From contig DASRAJ010000051.1 of assembly GCA_035638255.1 (NCBI GenBank), positions 1 through 64,000 on the forward strand: a stretch of DNA of 64,000 bases, written 5' to 3'. The notes under the pieces were generated by a model. It saw only the letters and a program-made list of their open reading frames with translations. It did no database searches and was not told the origin of the DNA. This DNA is from DASRAJ01 sp035638255 (GTDB taxonomy: Bacteria; Bacteroidota; Bacteroidia; Chitinophagales; UBA10324). Of this stretch, positions 33,935 to 41,691 are shown piece by piece; the stretch's first letter is position 1, and each line of letters begins with the position of its first letter. The translations under genes were made by a program, and so were the position numbers.

Positions 33935-34689
33935 AATTCGTGGCGAAAAATATAAGGAAATTGGAAAGATTGGAAAGAGGTAATTCAATCGGAAAAATTT
34001 ATTTGATCCCTTCAACATTGGGAGAAGCAGCCCCTGATTTTTTTTCCGACTTCACAAAACAAATCATTCACTCCCTGGATTTTTTCATTGTGGAAAATGA
34101 ACGATCTGCAAGAAGATTCCTTCGTCACACTGGTTACAGAAAAGACTTTGATACAATTGAAATGCTGAAGATGGATGACGACACGAATTTTCTTCCTGAT
34201 GAAAAACTGTTAAAACATTTTCAGGCAGGAAAAAATGCCGGCGTAATTTCAGAAGCCGGTTGTCCGGGCATTGCTGATCCGGGAAGTGCGGTAGTACGTT
34301 GGGCGCACCAAAATAAAATCTCTGTTACTCCGCTAATAGGGCCGTCATCAATTTTTCTTGCTTTGATGGCAAGCGGATTGAACGGCCAGCAGTTTTCTTT
34401 TCATGGCTACCTTCCGGTTTCATCTCTTGAGCGAAAAAAGAAATTGAAACAACTTGAAGAAGAATCACAACGCAAACATCAGACACAGATTTTTATGGAA
34501 ACTCCTTATAGAAATGACTCCCTTCTGAAAGATATTCTTGAAGTGATAAAGTCCTCAACCCTTCTTTGCATTGCGAGCGTTGTCACACTCCCAGATGAAT
34601 TTATTTTCACTCAAACCATTTCTGATTGGAGGAAGAATATTCCTGATTTGAAGAAGAAGGCAACCATCTTTTTGATGCTTGCCGAATAA
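33931..34689 (+). CDS. rsmI: RsmI-like SAM-dependent methyltransferase (tetrapyrrole methylase fold)
   Basis: This protein of up to 252 residues has the RsmI/CbiF fold: GKIYLIPSTLGEAAPDFFSD at the N-terminus, IVENERSARRFLRH, then GVISEAGCPGIADPGSAVVR (the SAM-site glycine strand), and PLIGPSSIFLALMASGLNGQ, followed by FSFHGYLPVSSLERKKKLKQ. RsmI 2'-O-methylates C1402 of 16S rRNA. Bacteroidota carry this diverged form, so rRNA as the target is inferred. The GTG at 33931 lies in a repeat arm. TTG codons at 33961 or 33970 would place the start closer to the family N-terminus, so the first 10-13 residues are doubtful. Confidence 0.8.
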   Translation: MKFVAKNIRKLERLERGNSIGKIYLIPSTLGEAAPDFFSDFTKQIIHSLDFFIVENERSARRFLRHTGYRKDFDTIEMLKMDDDTNFLPDEKLLKHFQAGKNAGVISEAGCPGIADPGSAVVRWAHQNKISVTPLIGPSSIFLALMASGLNGQQFSFHGYLPVSSLERKKKLKQLEEESQRKHQTQIFMETPYRNDSLLKDILEVIKSSTLLCIASVVTLPDEFIFTQTISDWRKNIPDLKKKATIFLMLAE

Positions 34690-34690
34690 A

Positions 34691-34768
34691 TCGTCATTAC
34701 GAGGAGCATGCGGTGGTCTTGTGTTGAGCACAACGACCTGTCCCGATATTTTCTCGGGAAGCAATCCC
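34691..34768. repeat. REP-like intergenic element (CATTACGAGGAGC...GAAGCAATCCC)
   Basis: The element begins TCATTACGAGGAGC and ends GAAGCAATCCC, a layout familiar from REP-like elements in many environmental genomes. Inside are two small stems, TTGTG/CACAA around 34720 and TCCCGA/TCGGGA at 34741-34758. It fills most of the gap between the RsmI-like and acylphosphatase stop codons. Confidence 0.6.
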
Positions 34769-34799
34769 TCCAGGGTTAGTAAGCAGCAAAGAAGAAAAT

Positions 34800-35084
34800 T
34801 TAGTGCATTCCTCTGTTCACTTCAAATGAAGAAAAATTTTTTAGCGGCGCTTCTTCCACTTCAACTTTTGTTACTATGGCCCGCTCGGGTCCGCGGCGAC
34901 ACCATTCAATAAACTGCTCCAGGTTTTTTTCGTCTCCTTCTGCTTCCATGTACACGGATCCATCACTCTCATTCCGGGCAACGCCCCAGATCCCGAGCGC
35001 CTCAGCATGAGTACGGGCACTTGCCCGGAAGAAAACTCCCTGCACGCTTCCATATACACGGATATTGAAGTGCTTTTTTTTCAC
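34800..35084 (-). CDS. acyP: Acylphosphatase
   Basis: This 94-residue single-domain enzyme hydrolyses acyl-phosphates. The signature VYGSVQGVFFRASARTHA carries the phosphate-binding loop and the catalytic Arg (about R21). GIWGVARNESDGSVYMEAEG carries the second catalytic residue, Asn. The C-terminal strand is VTKVEVEEAPLKNFSSFEV. The size and both motifs are complete. It is convergent with the RsmI-like gene across a REP-like element, and its start region is opposite the non-coding leader of the hydrolase gene. Confidence 0.95.
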   Translation of the reverse strand: MKKKHFNIRVYGSVQGVFFRASARTHAEALGIWGVARNESDGSVYMEAEGDEKNLEQFIEWCRRGPERAIVTKVEVEEAPLKNFSSFEVNRGMH

Positions 35085-35201
35085 AAGAAAATTTTATTCT
35101 CTGTTCAACACGAGGACGGTAGCTTTGGATTCAGAAATAGTCACCCTTCCTTAACCCGAAGAAAGAATATTTTCCTTTACTGCAAAAAAAATAATTCAAA
35201 A

Positions 35202-35861
35202 TTGTCAATAAGCACAGTCATTTTATTTCCGGGACTTGGCGCGAGCGAAAAACTCTTCGGGCAATTTGATTTCGGAGATAAAAAAACATTTGTGGTAAAA
35301 TTTCTTGTCCCGAAAAATAAAGAAACGATTCAACAGTATTGCCAGAGACTGGCAGCATCTATCCCCAAAGATGAGGATTTGATTTTCATTGGTGTTTCAT
35401 TCGGAGGAATTCTTGCACTGGAGGTTTCAAAAATAATTCCGGCGAAAAAGATTATTCTTATCTCAACTATCAAAGCAGAACATGAAAAACCACGCTATTT
35501 TTCATGGGTAAGAATTTTCCCTGTATACTGGATTATTCCCCCATCCATCATGAAAAAAATTGCGATTGCTCTCGGTGGATACTTCACGCCAAAATCGAAG
35601 GAAGAGCAAAAACTTTTCCTTTTGCTCGTAAAGGAAGCTGATAGCAGCGTCATTCGATGGGGCATCCATCAAACATTGCACTGGAAGCAAAATGAAATTC
35701 CAGGCAACATTTTTCATATTCATGGAGCAAAAGATCGGTTGTTTCCGGCAAAGAAAATTAAAGCCGATGTTATGATTGAAGAAGGGTCACATTTCATGAT
35801 TATTCAGCGTAGTGTGGAAATCAATGCTCTTATAAACCAACTATTGAAAGATGTAGAGTAG
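35202..35861 (+). CDS. Alpha/beta hydrolase
   Basis: This is about 219 residues from a TTG at 35202 (LSISTVILFPGLGASEKLF). An open frame reaches back to 35007, but that part lies antisense to acyP and does not resemble a hydrolase. The alpha/beta-hydrolase features are the oxyanion strand VILFPGLGAS, the nucleophile elbow GVSFGG with Ser, the late acid near HGAKDRLFPAKK and the His in EGSHFMII. There is no signal peptide. The substrate is unknown; the size fits small esterases. The start codon choice is inferred. The nearest upstream ATG is not in frame, so translation probably depends on TTG. Confidence 0.75.
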   Translation: MSISTVILFPGLGASEKLFGQFDFGDKKTFVVKFLVPKNKETIQQYCQRLAASIPKDEDLIFIGVSFGGILALEVSKIIPAKKIILISTIKAEHEKPRYFSWVRIFPVYWIIPPSIMKKIAIALGGYFTPKSKEEQKLFLLLVKEADSSVIRWGIHQTLHWKQNEIPGNIFHIHGAKDRLFPAKKIKADVMIEEGSHFMIIQRSVEINALINQLLKDVE

Positions 35862-36062
35862 CTTTGTTCGTCGAATTAAGAGTTTCGGATAAGAATTTCT
35901 TCCTTTCACCCCACAAAATTCTTCTATTCATTGCTGAAAATTATTTTTGTATCAGGTCTGATTAATTCGTGTAGACATCGGCACAAAAATTTCCTTTGAA
36001 TAAATAAATTGAAGCGTGAACCAACAGTTGCTGTTTCATCGTTTGTATTGTGAATTAATTTT

Positions 36063-38678
36063 ATGGCTAAAGGTGTAATCAACTATAAGTTTCGTGATCT
36101 GAAAGTATTCGGACCGGCTGATCCTTTGGCGGAAGGAAAACGGAAGTATCAAGCCGTACTTGAGGAAGCTGACACTACCTACATCTATGCCGAGCTATCC
36201 ATGTTCAATAAAAGATTTGATGAAGAAGAGTGGAATGTGAAGGTGAACCTGAAAGCATTTTATAAGGAAGGAAAAGAAATCTGTGATCTGAAGGTAGAAC
36301 GCATTGTTCGTCCTGATGAAAACATCGTGTACTTCCGCGAGGGCTGGGGCAATCCCAACCCGGGAACGTTTTGGAAAAAAGGCCAATACTATTGGGAGGC
36401 ATGGGTAGATGGTACGAAAGTATCGAGCAAAACTTTTTATGTAACGGCCGGCGGCAAGGTCACAACTGACAATAATCCATACTTCAACATTCAATCTGTT
36501 AGGCTCTATGAGGGACCGAATAGCGGTGTGATTCCTTCAGAGCGGCGTTACCTGAGTAAGTTCGGGAAAGATGAAACAAGGTTTGTGTGGGTTGAATTGA
36601 TGATGCAGAATCTGCTGCCTGAAGCGAACTGGCCCTGTGAACTCTTCTTCGACTTTTACAATGACGCACGCCAGTTGAAAGGACAATGCCTCGAATTTTT
36701 CTTTTTCAATCCCGATGCAAATGGTTTTTACACGCTGACAACCGGCTGGGGTTCTGATTCAAAAGGAACATGGTATACCGACAACTTCACGCTGGAAATT
36801 GTTTTCATGGATCAATTGATTGCCGTAGTTCCTTTCGTGGTCGGTGATGCAGTTGAAGAAGGCGACGTGCAAGTGCTCAATCGCCCGCCCTATCAAACAC
36901 CGACGACGCCGCAACAACAAACCCAGGAGCCGGGTGAAACGCTGGATCAGGTAGTGGAGAAGCTCGACACGCTGATAGGGCTTTCTACCATCAAAACAAA
37001 AATTCACGACTACCTCCGCTATCTTGATTTTCAAAAGTTACGCGCGGAAAAAGGAATTTCTGAAACAGAAAGAATAAATCTTCATGCAGTGTTCACCGGC
37101 AACCCCGGCACCGGCAAAACAACGGTAGCGCGGCTTTTAAGTCGCATTTATGCCAAGATGGGACTGCTCAGTAAAGGGCATCTTGTAGAAGTAGATCGTG
37201 CCGATCTTGTGGCAGAATATATTGGACAAACGGCACCCAAAACAAAAGAGGTGATCAACCGGGCACGTGGTGGCGTGCTGTTCATTGATGAGGCGTATTC
37301 ACTCGCCAGAAAAGCGGATGACTCAAAAGATTTTGGAAGAGAAGTGATTGAAATTTTAATGAAGGAAATGAGCGATGGAAAAGGTGATCTTGCAGTGATT
37401 GTAGCCGGCTATCCTGAAGAAATGATAACGTTTCTCGAAAGTAACCCGGGATTGAAATCACGATTCAACATGATCTTCGAGTATCCGGATTATATGCCGC
37501 AAGAGCTTGATCAGATTGCTGACTACTGTTCGAAAGATCGCTCCCTTACCTTTTCGCCTGAAGCAAAAAAATATCTCTATGAAAAATTAGTGGAGGCCTA
37601 TCGCAATCGCGATCGTTCCTTCGGAAATGCGCGCCTGGTCAATGGCTGGATTGATGAAGCGAAAATGAACATGGGCTTGCGGGTGATGCGCCACCAGGAT
37701 CCTAAGTCACTGAGCAAAGAAAGTTTTTCCACCATCGAGGTCGAGGATCTCTCCAGGATTTTTACTTCGAAAGAAAAAATGCTGCCTGACATTCCTGTAG
37801 ATGAATTTTTATTGAAGGATGCATTAAACGAATTGAATACGATGATCGGCATGAACAACATCAAAGCCGAAGTCAATGAGATGGTGAAGCTCGTTCGCTT
37901 CTACAGGGAGGAAGGAAAAGATGTGCTGAGTCGCTTTTCACTGCATAGTGTATTCATGGGAAATCCGGGCACCGGAAAAACAACGGTTGCAAGAATTATG
38001 GCGCGCATCTACAAAGCACTTGGCTTGCTCGAGCGCGGTCACATTGTGGAAGTAGACAAGCAGGGATTGGTAGCGGGATATGTGGGACAAACTGCCATCA
38101 AAACCGCTGAAGTGATTGATCGCGCAAAGGGTGGCGTGCTCTTTATTGACGAAGCTTATGCACTCTCGTCGGGTTCAACGAATGATTTCGGCAATGAAGC
38201 GATTGAGACCTTGCTGAAAAGAATGGAGGATGCCCGCGGGCAATTCGTAGTGATTGCTGCAGGTTACACTGACAACATGCGGCAGTTTCTCGAATCAAAT
38301 CCCGGATTGAAATCGCGGTTTGATAAAACATACACTTTCGAAGATTACACGCCGGAGGAATTATTTCAGATCGCCGCTTTACTTCTTCAAAAAGAAAACC
38401 TTTCTTTCAATGATGAGGCCGCAGACCATCTGAAGAAATACCTTGAATTTATTTACAACAAGCGATCAAAATATTTTGGTAACGGAAGAGAAGTTCGCAA
38501 AGTGATTGAAGAAGCAGTGAAGAATCGCGATCTGCGTCTGGCTTCTCTGCCCAAAGATCAGCGCACACCGCAAATGCTTTCAACAATTATGCTGGCTGAT
38601 GTGGAAGAATTCATATTGGCCGATCATGATTCTGATACAAGGAAGCGAATCGGGTTTACACTCCCCGGGAAAAAATGA
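36063..38678 (+). CDS. Double CbbX/SpoVK-type AAA ATPase with duplicated N-terminal beta domain
   Basis: This 871-residue protein has two beta-rich repeats at the N-terminus, residues about 1-135 and 145-275. Each ends in a matching block (FREGWGNPNPGTFWKKGQYY and LTTGWGSDSKGTWYTDNF). A Pro/Gln-rich linker (about 283-300) follows. AAA domain 1 has Walker A GNPGTGKT at 346-353 and Walker B GGVLFIDEAYSLA. AAA domain 2 has Walker A GNPGTGKT at 633-640 and GGVLFIDEAYALS. Both AAA domains belong to the CbxX/CfxQ clade, whose members remodel Rubisco or act in sporulation and stress. The beta domains probably bind a protein client. There are no membrane helices, and it is cytoplasmic. The gene stands alone with about 200 nt before it. 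Confidence 0.85.
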   Translation: MAKGVINYKFRDLKVFGPADPLAEGKRKYQAVLEEADTTYIYAELSMFNKRFDEEEWNVKVNLKAFYKEGKEICDLKVERIVRPDENIVYFREGWGNPNPGTFWKKGQYYWEAWVDGTKVSSKTFYVTAGGKVTTDNNPYFNIQSVRLYEGPNSGVIPSERRYLSKFGKDETRFVWVELMMQNLLPEANWPCELFFDFYNDARQLKGQCLEFFFFNPDANGFYTLTTGWGSDSKGTWYTDNFTLEIVFMDQLIAVVPFVVGDAVEEGDVQVLNRPPYQTPTTPQQQTQEPGETLDQVVEKLDTLIGLSTIKTKIHDYLRYLDFQKLRAEKGISETERINLHAVFTGNPGTGKTTVARLLSRIYAKMGLLSKGHLVEVDRADLVAEYIGQTAPKTKEVINRARGGVLFIDEAYSLARKADDSKDFGREVIEILMKEMSDGKGDLAVIVAGYPEEMITFLESNPGLKSRFNMIFEYPDYMPQELDQIADYCSKDRSLTFSPEAKKYLYEKLVEAYRNRDRSFGNARLVNGWIDEAKMNMGLRVMRHQDPKSLSKESFSTIEVEDLSRIFTSKEKMLPDIPVDEFLLKDALNELNTMIGMNNIKAEVNEMVKLVRFYREEGKDVLSRFSLHSVFMGNPGTGKTTVARIMARIYKALGLLERGHIVEVDKQGLVAGYVGQTAIKTAEVIDRAKGGVLFIDEAYALSSGSTNDFGNEAIETLLKRMEDARGQFVVIAAGYTDNMRQFLESNPGLKSRFDKTYTFEDYTPEELFQIAALLLQKENLSFNDEAADHLKKYLEFIYNKRSKYFGNGREVRKVIEEAVKNRDLRLASLPKDQRTPQMLSTIMLADVEEFILADHDSDTRKRIGFTLPGKK

Positions 38679-38777
38679 ACATCATTTCCGCCATTGCATT
38701 TAATAAATCTCAGCTAAATCTCCCTTACAACTTTTAAGTGCTACGAATAGCTATTTTTGCGCCACTCAATTTCAATC

Positions 38778-38927
38778 ATGATACAACTCACCATCCTATT
38801 CGCTGATATTACCGCTGTAATTTGTTCCGTGGGCGCCATCATTTTTTGCGTGCTGCTCTTTTCAGATTGGGATAAGAAGAAAGAACATGGTGATCACGCG
38901 CCTGATTCAGATCAGATGCATCATTAA
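38778..38927 (+). CDS. Small membrane protein, 49 residues
   Basis: An ATG at 38778 opens a 49-codon frame: MIQLTILFADITAVICSVGA at the start, then IIFCVLLFSDW as the rest of one hydrophobic helix (about residues 4-33), and a charged His/Asp-rich tail (KKKEHGDHAPDSDQMHH). The composition is that of a real single-span protein and not of random DNA. It lies 99 nt after the double-AAA gene on the same strand and before a repeat-rich spacer. No family is recognised. The His/Asp tail could bind metal, but that is a guess. Confidence 0.5.
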   Translation: MIQLTILFADITAVICSVGAIIFCVLLFSDWDKKKEHGDHAPDSDQMHH

Positions 38928-38932
38928 AAAAA

Positions 38933-38981
38933 ATTCGCGAATCACGATACGCTCCCGATTAATCGGGACGCAATTCGCGAA
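38933..38981. repeat. Nested inverted repeat and heptamer-like array
   Basis: An inner 16-bp palindrome TCCCGATTAATCGGGA (38953-38968) is flanked by ATTCGCGA on the left and TTCGCGAA on the right. Before the inner palindrome the sequence also shows a 7-nt rhythm (ATTCGCG, AATCACG, ATACGCT). It lies in the spacer between the small membrane protein and the convergent exported protein. Confidence 0.65.
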
Positions 38982-39004
38982 AAAATTTTCGTGCTCTTGC
39001 CCGG

Positions 39005-39403
39005 TTACTTCACCACAGGTTTTACAGCAGTGCCCTTGAAAGTGTAGTTGATGGTTGCCTGACCCGGCTTCGTCCACGATACAGAACCCTCAATTTGATC
39101 CCCCGTAATTTTTCCCTGCCATGCCATCGTTCCTTCTTTCTCACTCTTGGATCTGGCAACCCAAGTGAGCATGTCACCTGAATTCTTCGCCTGGTAATTT
39201 GCAGCAGTGAATCCATATTGGTGGCAATCGAGAGGATCCATCATGCCGTTGTCGAATACAATAGTTTCTTTTGAATCCATCTTGTCGCCCTGCATCAATT
39301 GAATGGTGAATTTTTTTCCGTCAAGAAGATTTTGAGTTTGCTGTGCATGAATGGTAATGGCAAGCAGCAACATCATTCCGGTAATGAGTGATTTTATTTT
39401 CAT
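39005..39403 (-). CDS. Small exported protein, unknown
   Basis: This 132-residue protein has a signal peptide (MKIKSLITGMMLLLAITIHA, mature at QQTQ). The short beta-rich domain contains GKKFTIQLMQGDKMDSKETI and the repeated Trp-Gly pattern TMAWQGKITGDQIEGSVSW, ending YTFKGTAVKPVVK. The pattern resembles lipocalin-like or YceI-like small periplasmic proteins, but I cannot assign a family. It is divergent from the paralogue pair at 39509-40169 and convergent with the small membrane protein. Confidence 0.65.
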   Translation of the reverse strand: MKIKSLITGMMLLLAITIHAQQTQNLLDGKKFTIQLMQGDKMDSKETIVFDNGMMDPLDCHQYGFTAANYQAKNSGDMLTWVARSKSEKEGTMAWQGKITGDQIEGSVSWTKPGQATINYTFKGTAVKPVVK

Positions 39404-39508
39404 TGTGAATTTTTTTTTGTGGAAACGAATTTAGTTGATTTCCCGAACACGCGTAAAGGTTTTTCATTCCGGCAAATTCTCTCATCTTTGTTTCATCATC
39501 TCAGCGTT

Positions 39509-39817
39509 ATGATCATTGAGCAAAATATCTTCTACCTGAAGTTCGGAAAAGCAAAGGAAGCCATCGAGATATGGAAGCAAATCGGGGAGGTAATGAAAAA
39601 AGATGAACGCTTCAACACCCCTATGAGAATTCTCACGGATCTTACCGGTTCCGCATATACATTGATCCTGGAACTTTACCTGCGCAGCTATATGGAGATT
39701 AACCCGATGACCTACACCTGGAAAACCAATCAGCAAGCGCGGGAGTTGTATCAGCAATTCATACCGTTGTGCGATTCTGCGCGCCGTGAGTTCTACAAGA
39801 TTGAAATGGAAACCTGA
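39509..39817 (+). CDS. NIPSNAP-like dimeric alpha-beta barrel protein, paralogue 1
   Basis: This is a 102-residue protein from the ATG at 39509. A start at 39419 would add 30 residues absent from the downstream paralogue and overlapping the divergent promoter region. It starts MIIEQNIFYLKFGKAKEAIE, with a late block FIPLCDSARREFYKIEMET. The beta-alpha-beta-beta-alpha-beta pattern fits a ferredoxin-like dimeric barrel. The function is unknown. A paralogue follows after 43 nt, so they form a tandem duplicate and may work as a heterodimer. Confidence 0.65.
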   Translation: MIIEQNIFYLKFGKAKEAIEIWKQIGEVMKKDERFNTPMRILTDLTGSAYTLILELYLRSYMEINPMTYTWKTNQQARELYQQFIPLCDSARREFYKIEMET

Positions 39818-39860
39818 AAAAATTGCCTTGAAAAAATTCTTTGAAGAACACTGATCACAA

Positions 39861-40169
39861 ATGATTATCGAACGAAATGAATTCCGGTTGAAATTCGGAA
39901 AGGCGAAAGAAGCTATTGCTATTTGGAAGGAAATCGTTGAGTCGGGAAAACATACATCAGAGAAAATGCCTGTCATGCGAATAATGACAGACATTTCAGG
40001 TGAAGCATACACGCTGATTGTGGAAATGCAGTTGAAAAATTTCAACGACATCAATCCGAAGAATTATGTGTGGGTGACTAATCCAAAATTCCAGGAACTC
40101 TATCAAAAATTTATTCCGCTCTGCGAATCTTCTCATCGTACGTATTTCAATATTGAAGCGGAATACTGA
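39861..40169 (+). CDS. NIPSNAP-like dimeric alpha-beta barrel protein, paralogue 2
   Basis: This 102-residue protein aligns end to end with the upstream copy. MIIERNEFRLKFGKAKEAIA matches the first copy at most of the first 20 positions, and FIPLCESSHRTYFNIEAEY matches its C-terminus. Conserved positions include KFGKAKEAI and the I-x-P-x-x-Y/T-W core before the last helix. The two genes share strand and spacing, so they are probably one transcript. A heptamer array begins 7 nt after this stop codon. Confidence 0.65.
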   Translation: MIIERNEFRLKFGKAKEAIAIWKEIVESGKHTSEKMPVMRIMTDISGEAYTLIVEMQLKNFNDINPKNYVWVTNPKFQELYQKFIPLCESSHRTYFNIEAEY

Positions 40170-40176
40170 TTGGCGC

Positions 40177-40218
40177 GATACTCGATTCGTGTATCGCGAT
40201 TCGAGTAGCTTGATTCTC
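40177..40218. repeat. Heptamer array between the NIPSNAP-like gene and tRNA-Lys
   Basis: Six units in register: GATACTC, GATTCGT, GTATCGC, GATTCGA, GTAGCTT, GATTCTC. The unit GATTCNN recurs, as in the array at 33154-33188. Confidence 0.7.
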
Positions 40219-40279
40219 GAGGAAGGATTACTCAAAACAGTATCAATTTGACTTATTACTTTCGCGTTCCGAAAATTTT

Positions 40280-40352
<73 letters not shown>

Positions 40353-40353
40353 C

Positions 40354-41691
40354 TTAAAAATAAAGTAACACCGCCGTCCCATCATTCATGATTGATTGCA
40401 CCTGGATATTTCCCCTGTGCAGCATCATAATCTGCTTGCACAAACTCAACCCGATTCCGCTTCCATTTTTTTTTGTGGTGAAGAAGGGAATAAAAATCTT
40501 TTCAATTAGTTCTGCATTCATTCCGGTTCCGTTGTCAGCTACTTTGATCACAGCTTTTTTATTCGCCGATTCGAATGCTGATAAAACAATGTGAGGTTTC
40601 TCCTGATCCTTCACTGCCTCGATCGCATTCACGACTAAATTGATGAGCACTTGCTCAATAAGATTTACGTCCACATCAAGCTGAAGGGAAGTGTCTTTGA
40701 GAATTATTTCAATTTCGATATTTTTTTGCTCGAGTGTAGGCTGCATGAGCTGATGAAGATTCTCGAAGAGATTACGAACATAAACGCGTTTCAAATTCGG
40801 AGTGGTAATCTTGTTTAAGTTGCGGTAGGTTTCGGCAAATTTCAGAAGCCCCTCACTTCTTCGCTGAATGGTTTCTATTCCCAACTCGAGATCTTCAAAG
40901 GAATAATCTTGTGATCCATTTACCGATTGCTGCAACCGGTTCTTCAGCGTTTCTGCAAGAGAAGAAATCGGGGCAACGGAATTCATGATCTCATGCGTCA
41001 TCACGCTCAGGAGTTTCTGCCATGCCTTCGCTTCAGTTTCATCCAATGCTTCATTTACATTTTGAAAAGCGATGAGCTTGTAGATTTTATTGTCGGTTTG
41101 AAATGCAGTAGCGGAAAGGAGCGCTTTGAAACTGTTTCTGTCTTTTGAAATACTCACTACTTTACTCTCCCCTGCCCTCAACTTTAATAGCTCGTCATAC
41201 AAATGCTCATTTCGCTTTTGCAGCGAGTTCAGTGTTTTCAGATAAGGAATGCCGAGCATTTTCTTCAGTGATTCATTCATCCACATGATTTCCTTGCTCT
41301 GCATTTCATAAGAGATAATTCCGGTTTCCACCAGCTCTAAAATTTTCTGGAGATACTGATACTGAGTTTCCTTTTCCTTGCTGATGATCTTGAACGTGCT
41401 GTTGATTTCGTTAAATCCTTTGCGAAGCGGTTTCAATTCCGAAGGTGCGCGCTTCACATCGAAGTAGCGCGAGAAATCCCGGTAGTGTACTGACTCCACA
41501 AACTGCTCGACCTCTTCCTGACCTTTTTTATTGAAGCGATAAAAATCAATGAGCTGAAAAATGATGAGAGGAATTACCAAAGCGAAGTACAGGAAGAAGC
41601 TATTCACCAAAAGATAAGATGCCGCGCACAACGCGATGAAGAGCAGCAACACGCGAAACACAATTCTCCATTCGTATCGCTTAGATATCAT
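40354..41691 (-). CDS. Membrane sensor histidine kinase (NtrB-like)
   Basis: This 445-residue kinase has two N-terminal helices (VFRVLLLFIALCAASYLLV and FFLYFALVIPLIIFQLI). A linker leads to a PAS-like domain (residues about 110-215, with VETGIISYEMQSKEIMWMNE). The phospho-acceptor is His233 in SVMTHEIMNSVAPISSLAE, and the ATP-binding domain has an N box (EQVLINLVVNAIEAVKD), DNGTGMNAEL and GSGIGLSLCKQIM. It phosphorylates a response regulator. The partner is almost certainly the sigma-54 regulator immediately upstream, whose 3' end overlaps this gene by 11 bp. The sensed signal is unknown; the short periplasmic loop argues against a large ligand domain, so sensing may occur in the membrane. 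Confidence 0.92.
   Translation of the reverse strand: MISKRYEWRIVFRVLLLFIALCAASYLLVNSFFLYFALVIPLIIFQLIDFYRFNKKGQEEVEQFVESVHYRDFSRYFDVKRAPSELKPLRKGFNEINSTFKIISKEKETQYQYLQKILELVETGIISYEMQSKEIMWMNESLKKMLGIPYLKTLNSLQKRNEHLYDELLKLRAGESKVVSISKDRNSFKALLSATAFQTDNKIYKLIAFQNVNEALDETEAKAWQKLLSVMTHEIMNSVAPISSLAETLKNRLQQSVNGSQDYSFEDLELGIETIQRRSEGLLKFAETYRNLNKITTPNLKRVYVRNLFENLHQLMQPTLEQKNIEIEIILKDTSLQLDVDVNLIEQVLINLVVNAIEAVKDQEKPHIVLSAFESANKKAVIKVADNGTGMNAELIEKIFIPFFTTKKNGSGIGLSLCKQIMMLHRGNIQVQSIMNDGTAVLLYF

Noticed and set aside
35007..35201. N-terminal extension of the alpha/beta hydrolase
   Set aside because: It lies antisense to the start of acyP and has no hydrolase features. The fold begins at LSISTVILFPG.
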